A stretch of 64,000 nucleotides of DNA from Candidatus Latescibacterota bacterium (GTDB taxonomy: Bacteria > Latescibacterota > MWCZ01): contig JAKJDF010000011.1 in assembly GCA_022706085.1 (NCBI GenBank), forward strand, positions 1-64,000. Direction: 5' to 3'. Of this stretch, positions 56,371 to 64,000 are shown piece by piece. The translations under genes were made by a program, and so were the position numbers. Position 1 is the stretch's first letter, and the number at the start of each line of letters is the position of its first letter. The notes below the pieces were generated by a model. It made no database searches. It was given only the letters and a program-made list of their open reading frames with translations, and was not told where the DNA came from.

Positions 56371-57333
56371 ATGATGAGTGTTCTGCGCGCTCCATGGGCC
56401 GTCGTGCATAGCCCCGGATACACCCTCGACATGTCGGGGCAGGAATCTCTCCATCCGTTTGACGTGCACAAGTACAGGAAAATAGCCGATCTGCTGCATG
56501 CCGACGGGCTGCTAGACGGCGGGACGATCATTGAGCCGGACCCCCTGACGGAACCGGAGGCCGCTTCGGTCCATACCTCCGATTACATGCGTCTCTGGAC
56601 CGATCCCGAGACCATGGCGGAGATTTTCGAGGTTGATTACCTGCGGAACGTATCGCCCGACACGATTCGCACACGCTATCTCCCGCCCTATTTCGCGATG
56701 GCGGGCGGCACGGTTCGGGCGGCGCGTGAAGCACTGCAGTGCGGGACCGCGTTCAACATCGGCGGCGGATTCCACCACGCGCACGCCGACCACGGGTCCG
56801 GATTCTGCTTTGTGGCGGATGTGGCGGTGGCTATCCGTCTGCTGATGCGCGAGAAGCTGATTCAACGCGCGGCAATCGTGGATTGTGACGTCCATCAGGG
56901 GGACGGCAACGCGACCATTTTCGCCGGCGATCCCGCCGTGTTCACGCTGTCGTTTCACCAGGAAGACATATTTCCGTTTGAGAAAGCCACCAGTACGCGC
57001 GATGTTCCCTTCCCGGCCGGAACCGGCGACGAGATCTACATGGCGCTTTTGCGGGAGCATGTGCCGGATGTGCTGGATGCCCACCGGCCGGATATCGTCT
57101 TTTACGTCGCCGGCAGCGACGTGCACGCCGATGACCCGCTTGCCGCAGCAGAATTGACTGCGGCGGGCATCGTGCAACGGGACGCGTACGTCTGGAGGCA
57201 CGCGCGGAAACGTGGCATCCCGTTCGTCATGGTGCTGGCGGGAGGGTATTTTCCCCGGTGTCCGGAGGTGCACGCGGCGTCCATCGGGAATGTCATCAAC
57301 CTTGCGAAGAAGCAGGGTCTGAACGGTCGCTGA
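56371..57333 (+). CDS. Histone-deacetylase-family (AcuC/acetylpolyamine amidohydrolase-like) protein
   Basis: 320 residues of the zinc-dependent deacetylase superfamily. The catalytic His pair and zinc ligands are present: GGGFHHAHADHGSGFCF, VDCDVHQGDGNATIF (Asp and His ligands) and VAGSDVHADDPL (second Asp). The terminal GGYF loop is also typical. Bacterial members remove acetyl groups from acetoin-pathway proteins, polyamines or protein lysines. The true substrate is unknown. It starts at ATG 56371 or 56374. The stop codon is supplied by a GGTCGCTGAGCCTGTC repeat that begins at 57325, so the C-terminus may have been trimmed by repeat insertion. Confidence 0.92.
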   Translation: MMSVLRAPWAVVHSPGYTLDMSGQESLHPFDVHKYRKIADLLHADGLLDGGTIIEPDPLTEPEAASVHTSDYMRLWTDPETMAEIFEVDYLRNVSPDTIRTRYLPPYFAMAGGTVRAAREALQCGTAFNIGGGFHHAHADHGSGFCFVADVAVAIRLLMREKLIQRAAIVDCDVHQGDGNATIFAGDPAVFTLSFHQEDIFPFEKATSTRDVPFPAGTGDEIYMALLREHVPDVLDAHRPDIVFYVAGSDVHADDPLAAAELTAAGIVQRDAYVWRHARKRGIPFVMVLAGGYFPRCPEVHAASIGNVINLAKKQGLNGR

Positions 57334-57603
57334 GCCTGTCGAAGCGACGGTGGGAATCAGGTCTATGGTCGGGGCGTGACCCCGCTCAGGAGCCGTGAGA
57401 AACGCAACTGCCTGGGGCCCCGGGACGACCTGCAACACCCCAAAGACGCGGCCGTCATTCCCGCGCAGGCGGGAATCCAGCAGCACGGGGAACCTTCGCG
57501 GGGCGGCGTGGAACATTAACTCAGGTGTGCAGGCGAAACACAGGAGTTCAGGTGTGGGACAGGGGACAGACTGGTCTGGATTCCCGCCTGCGCGGGAATG
57601 ACG
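57325..57603. repeat. Intergenic repeats: TGAGCCTGTCGAAG and two TTCCCGC hairpins
   Basis: A TGAGCCTGTCGAAG element (57325-57350) overlaps the deacetylase stop. Hairpin repeats GTCATTCCCGC...GGGAATCCAG sit at 57453-57480 and, inverted, at 57576-57603. They occupy the 293-base gap before the nitrilase gene. Nothing else is seen. Confidence 0.8.
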
Positions 57604-57626
57604 ATTCGGAGTGGGCGAGGGAGTAA

Positions 57627-58568
57627 ATGAAAATCTACGACTCCATTTTCGACGGGCACGCGGCGCTGGCGCTGGAACGGAGCCGGCGGGTGCGAGAAGA
57701 AATCGCCGCCGGGTTGGCGGAGGAAGGTGCCCTGCCGCTCACCGTCGGCGCATTCCAGATGAGGAACCGGTGCGGCGGGGAGACCGGGAAACGACAGAAT
57801 CTGGAACGGATGCGTTCGGCCATCGGCGCGGCGGCGGAGAAGGGCGTCCGGATGCTCGCCTTCCCGGAAATGTGCCTGCCGGGGTACTTTACGCCGGTGT
57901 CGGGAACAGTGGAGGAAGCAACCGCCGCGAATCACACGCTGGCCGATGCGGTGGGAGAAAGCCCGTACCTCGAGGCCCTGCAGAGCGAAGCTCGCGATGT
58001 ACACATGGCGCTCGCGTTCGGATTCGCGGAAAGGGCGGACGGGGTCACCTACAATTCCATCGGCGTCATTGATGCGGACGGGACGTGGCTCGGAAAGCGC
58101 CGGAAGGCGCCGCTCTATCCATGGCCGTACGAACTCGAGAGCTTCGCAGAGCCGGGGCCGGAACACCGGTCGGTCGTGTTTCGCACGGAGTACGCCACGG
58201 TCGGCATTTCCAACTGCTTTGACGGCGAGTTCCCGGAATCCATCCGGCGGATGCGGCTGGCGGGGGCGGAAATCCTGCTCTGGTGCAACGCGGCGTGCGG
58301 CGACTCCCGGTTCGGCACAAGCCACCGGATCCACCACAGTCAGGCGCACGCGCAGGCGAACAATATGTGGGTCGTGTGCTGCAACTGCGTGGCAGAAAAT
58401 GCCTCCGGCACGAGCATTATCGCTTCTCCGCACGCGGAGCCTCTGGTAATACTGCCGCCCGACGAAGAGGCGCTTGCCGTTGCGACGATTGACCTTGCGG
58501 CGGTCAAGTCGTGGGAGCCGTGGAAATCCCGTGTTGATGGGAGTGGATACACCGTGGAGGAACGATGA
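57627..58568 (+). CDS. Carbon-nitrogen hydrolase (nitrilase superfamily)
   Basis: 313 residues. The catalytic Glu-Lys-Cys triad is visible: Glu81 in AFPEMCLPGYF, Lys160 in GTWLGKRRKAPLYP and Cys197 in VGISNCFDGEFPE. Members hydrolyse nitriles, amides or N-carbamoyl compounds. The specific substrate cannot be read. A GGGAGT site precedes ATG 57627. Its TGA overlaps the ATG of the following sulfatase by four bases, so the two are translated together. This hints at a substrate carrying both an amide and a sulfate ester, such as a sulfated amino sugar. That is inference. Confidence 0.92.
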   Translation: MKIYDSIFDGHAALALERSRRVREEIAAGLAEEGALPLTVGAFQMRNRCGGETGKRQNLERMRSAIGAAAEKGVRMLAFPEMCLPGYFTPVSGTVEEATAANHTLADAVGESPYLEALQSEARDVHMALAFGFAERADGVTYNSIGVIDADGTWLGKRRKAPLYPWPYELESFAEPGPEHRSVVFRTEYATVGISNCFDGEFPESIRRMRLAGAEILLWCNAACGDSRFGTSHRIHHSQAHAQANNMWVVCCNCVAENASGTSIIASPHAEPLVILPPDEEALAVATIDLAAVKSWEPWKSRVDGSGYTVEER

Positions 58569-60283
58569 AACAACCCAACGTGATCCTCGTTATCACCGAT
58601 GATCAGGGGTACGGCGATCTCGGCTGCACTGGCAGCCCGTGGATGAAGACGCCGAACATCGACCGGTTTTACGGCGAGTCGCTCCGCCTGCGCGATTTCC
58701 ACGTCTCGCCGCTCTGCACCCCCACGCGCGGGGCCATCATGACGGGGCACCACCCGGTGCGCAACGGGGCCTGGGCCACCTGCTGGGGGCGTTCGATTCT
58801 GCGGCGGGATGAAGTGACCATGGCGGACGTGTTCGCCGCCAGCGGGTACCGCACGGGCATGTTCGGGAAATGGCACCTTGGTGACAACTACCCCTACCGC
58901 CCCATGGACCGCGGCTTCCAGCACGTGGTGGCGCACAAGGGCGGAGGTGTGGGACAGACGCCCGACTTCTGGGGCAACAACTACTTCGACGACACGTATT
59001 TTCACAACGGCCAACCCGTTGCCCACGAGGGCTACTGCACCGATGTCTGGTTTGCCGAGGCGACGAAATTCATTGAGGCGAACAGGGACCGGCCGTTTTT
59101 CGCGTACATCGCCACGAACGCGCCGCACGCGCCGTTTCTGGTGGCAGAACAGTACCTCCGGATGTATGAGGGGAACCCCGGCATCCCGAACGCGGCGTTC
59201 TGCGGAATGGTGACGAACATTGACGAGAACTTCGGCAGGCTGGAGGCGAGGCTCGGGGAACTCGGCATTGCCGACAATACGATCCTGATTTTCATGACGG
59301 ATAACGGCAGCGATGGCGGGCTCGTCGTTGGCGAGGGCGAGCGGATTGTCAAAGGCTACAATGCGGGAATGCGCGGGAAAAAGGGATCTTACTACGACGG
59401 CGGGCACCGCGTGCCGTTTTTCATCCGGTGGCCGAACGGCTGCATCGGCGGAGGCAGGGATATTAGCGAAATGGCGTTCCATGTGGATCTGCTCCCGACG
59501 TTCATCGACCTGTGCGGTCTGAAAGCGCCGGAGGGCGTGGTGTTCGACGGGATCAGCCTTGCCGGGCTTATCCATGGCAGCGAGGCCGCGCTGCCCGATC
59601 GCACGCAGTTTCTGCAGTACCGGCAGGACACCGTGCCGCCGCAAAAGTGGACGAACGCCGTGGTTACGAAGCAGTGGCGGCTCGTCCGCGGCGTGGAGCT
59701 GTATAACATAAAGGCCGATCCTGGGCAGGAGAACGACGTCGCGGCGGAGCATCCGGACGTCGTGGCCCGGCTCCGCGCGGCGCACGAACGGTGGTGGGAG
59801 GAGATCAGTCCCCGCCTCGAGGAGTACTCCCCCATCAGCCTCGGGAACGACGCCGAGAACCCCACGCTCCTCGACGCCATGGACGTGATGGGCGACATGG
59901 CGTTCAGCCAGAACTACATCGTGCTGGCGAAGAAGAGCACCGGGAAGTGGACGGTGGACGTCGAGCAGCCCGGCGCGTACCGTTTCTCTCTCCGGCGATG
60001 GCCGAAGGAAGTCGGATTGCCGATTTCCGCCGCTATTTCGCCCGAGGAAGCTCGGACTATTACCTTCGCCGATGGATCCGGCCGCTGCGCGACGATTCAG
60101 CCCTCCCGCGCGCGGCTGCGGCTCTTCGACCGGGAGTGGGTGCTGCCGGTGGACCCGGACGCGGTGGAGGTGACGTTCGGGCTTGACCTGACGCAGACCG
60201 GCGTGACGGTGCTGGAAGCGTGGTTCTTGGACGCCGACGGCGAGGAGCGCGGGGCGTATTACGTGTATGTCGAGAGGGTGTGA
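58565..60283 (+). CDS. Arylsulfatase-type sulfatase
   Basis: 572 residues. Metal-binding NVILVITDDQGYGDLG opens the protein, and the modification motif CTPTR (Cys51) is followed by GAIMTGHHPVRNGAW. The usual FGKWHLGD is also present. Metal ligands in FMTDNGSDGG and a lysine in the GKKGSYYDGGHRVPF segment complete the site. A C-terminal extension of about 110 residues (460-572, IVLAKKSTGKWTVDVEQPG) is a beta-rich add-on often seen in this family. No signal peptide is seen. It is co-translated with the nitrilase-like gene. Substrate unknown. It differs clearly from the sulfatase at 1511. Confidence 0.94.
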   Translation: MKQPNVILVITDDQGYGDLGCTGSPWMKTPNIDRFYGESLRLRDFHVSPLCTPTRGAIMTGHHPVRNGAWATCWGRSILRRDEVTMADVFAASGYRTGMFGKWHLGDNYPYRPMDRGFQHVVAHKGGGVGQTPDFWGNNYFDDTYFHNGQPVAHEGYCTDVWFAEATKFIEANRDRPFFAYIATNAPHAPFLVAEQYLRMYEGNPGIPNAAFCGMVTNIDENFGRLEARLGELGIADNTILIFMTDNGSDGGLVVGEGERIVKGYNAGMRGKKGSYYDGGHRVPFFIRWPNGCIGGGRDISEMAFHVDLLPTFIDLCGLKAPEGVVFDGISLAGLIHGSEAALPDRTQFLQYRQDTVPPQKWTNAVVTKQWRLVRGVELYNIKADPGQENDVAAEHPDVVARLRAAHERWWEEISPRLEEYSPISLGNDAENPTLLDAMDVMGDMAFSQNYIVLAKKSTGKWTVDVEQPGAYRFSLRRWPKEVGLPISAAISPEEARTITFADGSGRCATIQPSRARLRLFDREWVLPVDPDAVEVTFGLDLTQTGVTVLEAWFLDADGEERGAYYVYVERV

Positions 60284-60315
60284 GGCGGACGTGGGTCGTC
60301 TCAATGCACCGCGCC

Positions 60316-60819
60316 GGTCGCTGAGCTTGCGTATCGCGCAGGAGCTTGTCGAAGCGCCGGCGCGTTTGGCGATTTGCGGACGGTCTCCGAGCGACGTGGC
60401 GTGCGCCGGGCGCACGGACGCGTTGTATCGAGGAGACCGCGGGCGATGGTTCTGGATCCCCGCCTCCGCGGGGATGACGCATTCTTCTGGGAGTGCAGTT
60501 TTTCTACAGGAGTGGCGAAGGAAGTAAGGAATGCACGACGGAAGCAGGTTTCTGTCGTTGAAATGGTGTAGTTTTGTCGGTCTTTTGGGTCTGCAGTGCC
60601 GCGCAGACCCACGTCATTCCCGCGCAGGCGGGAATCCAGGAGCGTGGGGAACGGCTGGGCGTCCGGTCGTCTCGATACAACGAACCGAAAGGGACGTTGT
60701 TGATACTCGTTCCTTTCCGGTTCGCCACTCGACGACCGGACAGTGCGCGCAACGGCACTTCGACAGGCTTGCCGCGCGCCCTTCGACAAGCTCAGGGGCC
60801 GCGCGGGCTCAGTGACCGG
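60316..60819. repeat. Mixed hairpin-repeat block
   Basis: The gap 60284-60854 contains a TGAGCTTGC...CTTGTCGAAG element (60316-60360), an inverted-end element GGTCTCCGAGC...GTATCGAGGAGACC (60382-60438), TTCCCGC-type hairpins (60452-60479 degenerate, 60612-60639), another inverted-end element with GGTCGTCTCGATAC and CACTCGACGACC (60664-60739), and a double TTCGACAGG / TTCGACAAG block (60758-60819). There is no credible gene. Confidence 0.8.
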
Positions 60820-60854
60820 CGCAGGGCGGGCCAAAATCTGGCGAAAGGCGCTTC

Positions 60855-61925
60855 ATGACCAACCGCGAACGATTCAACGGCGTGATGCGGTACGAGCCGG
60901 TGGACCGGCTGCCCTTGATGCTGTTCGAACCGCATCAGGTGTACGCCGTGGAGCGCTGGCGCACCGAAGGCCTGCCCGCAGACGTTGACCCGGACGACTA
61001 CTTCGGCATCTGCCGTATCGTTGATGCCCCGGTGGACCTGTTTCCGATTCCGCGAATCGAGCAGGCGATCCTGTCGGAAACCGACACCGATTACGTGCAG
61101 GTGGACCGGTTCGGGAACGTGCTCCGGCGCAAAAAGGACTCGCCGCTGATGTACTGCGGCAACATCGCGCATCCGGTGAAGACGATCGCCGACTGGAGGG
61201 CGTATTCGCGGCACTACGACCCGTACGCGCCGGGAAGGGTGCCGGAAAACCTCGATGCCATCGTCGCGGAGTTGAACGCGTGCAACGAGCCGGTGGGAAT
61301 CCGCCTGTTTCCCTATTTCTTCCGGCTCGGTTTCTACGCACTGGGGATGGAAGGCTTTCTTGCGGCGTTCTATGAGCAGCCGGCGCTCATCCACGAGATG
61401 TTCGGATTCTGGAGCGATCTGGTGCTGCACACTATCCGGCCCGTGGTGGAAAAGGTGAAGGTGGATGTCCTGTATCTGACGGAAGACCTCGCCTATAAGA
61501 ATGCGCCGCATGTGTCGCCCCGGATGTACGAACAGTTCTGGTTGCCGTATCAGAACCCGATCATCGAGGAGTGCCGCCGGCACGGGGTGGAGCTTGTGTG
61601 CCTCTGGACAGCAGGGAACATCGTGCCCCTGGTGCCGCTTGCAATGCGGAACGGCATCAACTGCACGTGGCCGCTGGAGCGGGTGGCCGGCATGGACCCG
61701 GCAATGCTGAGAAAGCGGTTCGGGCGGGAGCTCAGGCTCGCGGGCGGCATCTCGAAGGAGGCGCTCATTGCCGGGCCGGAAGCGATTGACCGGGAGATTG
61801 AGCAGTTGATGCCGGTGGTCAGGGACGGCGGGTTCATTCCGGCGCTGGACGACATGCCGCCTGCGGAGGTGCCGCTGGCGCATTTCGCGCACATGATCGA
61901 AGCGATGAGGCGAATTGAGGTATGA
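60855..61925 (+). CDS. Uroporphyrinogen-decarboxylase-like protein, second paralog
   Basis: 356 residues in the UroD/corrinoid methyltransferase superfamily. Landmarks: MTNRERFNGVMRYEPVDRLPLM at the start, typical of this group, then FPYFFRLGFYALGMEGFLAAFYEQ, DVLYLTEDLAYKNAPHVSPRMYEQFWLPY and INCTWPLERVAGMDPAMLRKRF, ending RLAGGISKEALIAGP. Haem UroD residues are not obvious, so methyl transfer or another non-haem reaction is likely. An AAAGGCG site precedes the start. Its stop overlaps an ATG of the next gene (ATGA), although that gene has a better start 27 bases on. Confidence 0.85.
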   Translation: MTNRERFNGVMRYEPVDRLPLMLFEPHQVYAVERWRTEGLPADVDPDDYFGICRIVDAPVDLFPIPRIEQAILSETDTDYVQVDRFGNVLRRKKDSPLMYCGNIAHPVKTIADWRAYSRHYDPYAPGRVPENLDAIVAELNACNEPVGIRLFPYFFRLGFYALGMEGFLAAFYEQPALIHEMFGFWSDLVLHTIRPVVEKVKVDVLYLTEDLAYKNAPHVSPRMYEQFWLPYQNPIIEECRRHGVELVCLWTAGNIVPLVPLAMRNGINCTWPLERVAGMDPAMLRKRFGRELRLAGGISKEALIAGPEAIDREIEQLMPVVRDGGFIPALDDMPPAEVPLAHFAHMIEAMRRIEV

Positions 61926-61948
61926 AGGGTGCGGGAGAAGGTGTGCGA

Positions 61949-62857
61949 ATGGTGACGTCACAGGAAGGGCGCGACTACTACCAGAAGCTGCGTGAAATCC
62001 CGCCCTTTGGCGCCACCGGGTTCGATTTCGACGGCCTTCGCAGGGGAATGGCGACGCGGCGCGAGCCCACTATCCCCGACGTGCAGTGCACGCGGATTGA
62101 AATCAACCGGATACCGTGCGAGTGGGTGCTGGCGAAGGGCGCCGATCCCGCAGTGCGCCTGCTCTACCTCCACGGCGGCGGGTTCATTTCGGGATCCGGG
62201 GCGTTCTATCTTCCGCTTGCCGCGCACATTTCCGCCGCGGCGAAGTGCATGGTGCTGCTTCCGGACTACCGCCTTGCACCCGAGCATCCCTTCCCCGCGG
62301 CGCTGGAGGACTGCCTCAACGTCTACCAGGCGTTGATGGAGATAGAGCCGGAAGACGAAGAGGCGGTTACGGCGACGTTCATCGCGGGAGATTCCGCGGG
62401 CGGCGGGCTGACATTGTCCACTCTGCTGGCGCTTCGCGACCGGGGCATGGCGATGCCCGAAGGCGGGATCGCGCTGTCGCCCTTCGCCGATCTGACGCTG
62501 AGCGGCGATTCGCTGCGTTCCGAGGCAGGGCTCGATCCCATCATGCACCCGAAGTGCCTGCCGGATTTCGTGAGCCGGTATATTGGCGGGGGAGACGTGC
62601 GCAACCCGCTCGCTTCGCCCGTGTTCGGCGACTACACCGGAATCCCGCCGTTGCTCATTCAGGTGGGCGAACACGAGATCATCCGGGACGACAGCATCCG
62701 AACGGCGGCAAAGGCCCGTGCGGACGGGGTGGACGTGACACTGGAGGTGTGGCCCGGGATGTTTCACGTGTTTCAGTCGCACGATCCGTTGCTGCCGGAG
62801 GGCCGGGAAGCGATAGAGCATATCGCGGAGTTCATGAGGACGCGGAGGGGTGTGTGA
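61949..62857 (+). CDS. Alpha/beta hydrolase, hormone-sensitive-lipase type
   Basis: 302 residues. The oxyanion-hole motif HGGGFISGSG and the nucleophile elbow GDSAGGG place it in the HSL family of esterases, with the Asp and the terminal His (GMFHVF) of the triad also visible. It cleaves short-chain carboxylic esters, for example acetyl groups on sugars, though the substrate is unproven. ATG 61949 is preferred because GGAGAAGG lies seven bases upstream. ATG 61922 overlaps the UroD-like stop (ATGA) and would add nine residues. Co-transcribed with the UroD-like gene. Confidence 0.9.
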   Translation: MVTSQEGRDYYQKLREIPPFGATGFDFDGLRRGMATRREPTIPDVQCTRIEINRIPCEWVLAKGADPAVRLLYLHGGGFISGSGAFYLPLAAHISAAAKCMVLLPDYRLAPEHPFPAALEDCLNVYQALMEIEPEDEEAVTATFIAGDSAGGGLTLSTLLALRDRGMAMPEGGIALSPFADLTLSGDSLRSEAGLDPIMHPKCLPDFVSRYIGGGDVRNPLASPVFGDYTGIPPLLIQVGEHEIIRDDSIRTAAKARADGVDVTLEVWPGMFHVFQSHDPLLPEGREAIEHIAEFMRTRRGV

Positions 62858-62861
62858 GCGC

Positions 62862-63222
62862 CCGGTCGTCTCGATACACCTGCCCCCCTTCGGGGTGCTG
62901 CCCTTGGCGGCGGGCCGGCACTCGACGACCGGTGTGGCGAACGGCGCATGGTTTCCGAGTGGCGCGGGGAACACCTCGCGTTCCGCGCCTCTGATCGGGG
63001 AAACCGGCAAGGTGCGCGTGGATTCCCGCCTGCGCGGGAATGACGATTCAAGAGGAGACCTTTCGAAAGCGGGGCCTGTGCGCGGAGCCGTTTGGGGGCG
63101 AAACCCCTTGCTTTCCTCCTCCGCCGAACGATGCTCGATCAAAGGGCGAGTGTTCGTTTCACGCAGGTAGTGTCATTCTGAACGGAGCGAGCCGCTTCGA
63201 GCGAAGTGAAGGGTTTCCTGTC
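62862..63222. repeat. Intergenic repeats before the last gene
   Basis: An inverted-end element with GGTCGTCTCGATAC and CACTCGACGACC and an inner CCCCTTCGGGG hairpin (62862-62932) is followed by a TTCCCGC hairpin (63017-63044). A GTCATTCTGAACGGAGCG element (63172-63222), related to 12246-12333, comes last. They fill the 409-base gap, and no gene is seen in it. Confidence 0.78.
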
Positions 63223-63266
63223 GATAATCGTGGCAATGGTGGGATTTCTGCACAAGGACAGTGTTC

Positions 63267-64000
63267 ATGGCTACTATGGTCATCGGGTATCTCGTTGAAT
63301 GGACGAAGGATGACGTGGTCACGGCGCAATTTCTGACCCAGATGCGCCGCATACACGAGGACGCCAGGGCGCCCTGCACGCTTTACTGCGTTGCCGATGT
63401 CATCGCCCGGCACAGGGAGCAGCTGCGGGACATCGGCGAAAATCCTCTGTTTGATATGCAGATCGCCACCAAAAAGCTGCTGAAAAGCGTATGCCAGCAT
63501 GCCGAGGGGAAGACCATCGTCTGGCCGGGGGCGTCGCTGGAGGAAATCGAAACGGAGGTCGCGGAAGCGGTGGGTGCGTTCGTTGAGTGCTTCGGCAGTC
63601 GTCCGACCGGCATCAGCAGCCCGCTTGGTGCGTACCGTGGCCTGCAGGACCGGCCAGACGTGCTGGCTGTGCTCGACCGGCACGGAATCAAGTTCTGCCG
63701 AACGTATGCCCGCGACCAGAACGACTGGCAGCCGGTGGAGTTCTCGGTAGAGCCGTTCTGGTACACATATCAGGGCTTTTCGCACATTGCCGAGTTCCCG
63801 AGCCAGGGCTGGCAGGAGCCGATCATCCGGAAGATCTACGGGTGGGACGACGCGCACGGCTACCTCGACTACGTGAAGGCCGACGTGGATGACGCCGCGC
63901 GCCGAGAGAACTTTGTCTGGTCGTACTGGGCGTGCGACTGGTCGGTCATCCGGGGCGCTACCGACATGGCGCACATCGATGGGCTGATCCGGTACGCGCA
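63267..64000 (+). CDS. Polysaccharide-deacetylase-like protein, 3' end outside window
   Basis: The first 244 codons of a gene cut by the window end. It starts at ATG 63267 after an AAGGA site (MATMVIGYLVEWTKDDVV). The order TLYCVADVIARHREQL, a helix with KLLKSVCQHAEGKTIVW, and PTGISSPLGAYRGL resembles the polysaccharide deacetylase (NodB-like) barrel, where FRPPxG-type and His-x3-His segments bind metal and substrate. The canonical Asp-Asp and His pair are not clear, so it may be an inactive or divergent relative. It follows a repeat block and heads a new unit. Substrate unknown. Confidence 0.55.
   Translation, partial: MATMVIGYLVEWTKDDVVTAQFLTQMRRIHEDARAPCTLYCVADVIARHREQLRDIGENPLFDMQIATKKLLKSVCQHAEGKTIVWPGASLEEIETEVAEAVGAFVECFGSRPTGISSPLGAYRGLQDRPDVLAVLDRHGIKFCRTYARDQNDWQPVEFSVEPFWYTYQGFSHIAEFPSQGWQEPIIRKIYGWDDAHGYLDYVKADVDDAARRENFVWSYWACDWSVIRGATDMAHIDGLIRYA

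Noticed and set aside
58340-60415. 691-codon minus-strand open frame
   Set aside because: It lies antisense to the sulfatase and nitrilase genes, reads through a repeat at its 5' end and has no family signature. Sense-strand motifs (CTPTR, the NCFDGEFPE triad Cys) are decisive.
1-64000. tRNA or rRNA genes
   Set aside because: I saw no GGTTCRANYCC-type T-loop with an adjoining acceptor stem and no rRNA-like stretch. A covariance search would be needed to exclude a missed tRNA.

Overview
This is a 64 kb, GC-rich bacterial window with about 54 recognisable protein genes. I saw no rRNA, tRNA, CRISPR array or transposase. The organism looks like an uncultured, free-living heterotroph that degrades glycans. 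It has two formylglycine-type sulfatases, a GH36 alpha-galactosidase, sialidase (BNR) and five-bladed propeller proteins, a DUF4838 protein, two UroD-like proteins and several aldolases. A large secreted beta-helix protein ends in a FlgD-Ig/type-A-like sorting domain (core NPFNPSTTI). Together with the many sulfatases this points to the FCB/PVC neighbourhood, for example a Latescibacterota-like lineage. That placement is an inference, not a phylogeny.

Layout. 0-4.2 kb (minus): 2-oxoacid dehydrogenase E2 and E3 genes with a sulfatase between them. 4.4-9.8 kb: a sialidase fragment, a sialidase plus an unknown protein, a damaged four-helix-bundle gene and an acyl-CoA synthetase. 9.9-12.0 kb (plus): TspO, a TIGR01777 epimerase and HEPN/MNT pair 1. 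12.4-16.2 kb: DUF2892, a sugar-isomerase/aldolase fusion and a TolB/oligogalacturonate-lyase-like propeller. 16.7-19.1 kb: a secreted WD40-CARDB-CsgG-like protein. 19.4-24.4 kb (plus): a propeller enzyme, HEPN/MNT pair 2, a 2-hydroxyacid dehydrogenase, a DinB-like protein, a half-size EamA transporter and a PD-(D/E)XK-like protein. 24.35-24.71 kb: a low-GC gap with a cluster of DnaA-box-like 9-mers. 25.8-29.9 kb: mgtA with an elaborate leader, followed by a PTS EIIA-like gene. 30-36.1 kb (plus): an alpha-galactosidase cluster. 46.3-36.4 kb (minus): an eight-gene catabolic operon of aldolases, an FAH hydrolase and a CstA (pyruvate/peptide) transporter. 46.4-48.0 kb (plus): a small Cys protein, DUF2905 and queA. 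52.0-48.3 kb (minus): the beta-helix giant. 52.6-53.8 kb: HEPN/MNT pair 3 between 191-bp direct repeats. 56.1-53.9 kb (minus): a Memo-AMMECR1 fusion and a response regulator. 56.4-62.9 kb (plus): a deacetylase, a nitrilase, a sulfatase, a UroD-like protein and an esterase. The window ends inside a polysaccharide-deacetylase-like gene.

Intergenic DNA is filled with several families of hairpin-forming repeats, often nested and sometimes reading into the ends of genes. The signals I would follow first are the mgtA leader (a 41-codon ORF, a three-tier palindrome and an RBS-masking hairpin), the DnaA-box cluster, the repeat-flanked HEPN/MNT cassette and the aldolase/CstA operon. All calls come from reading the sequence. 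No database search was run.
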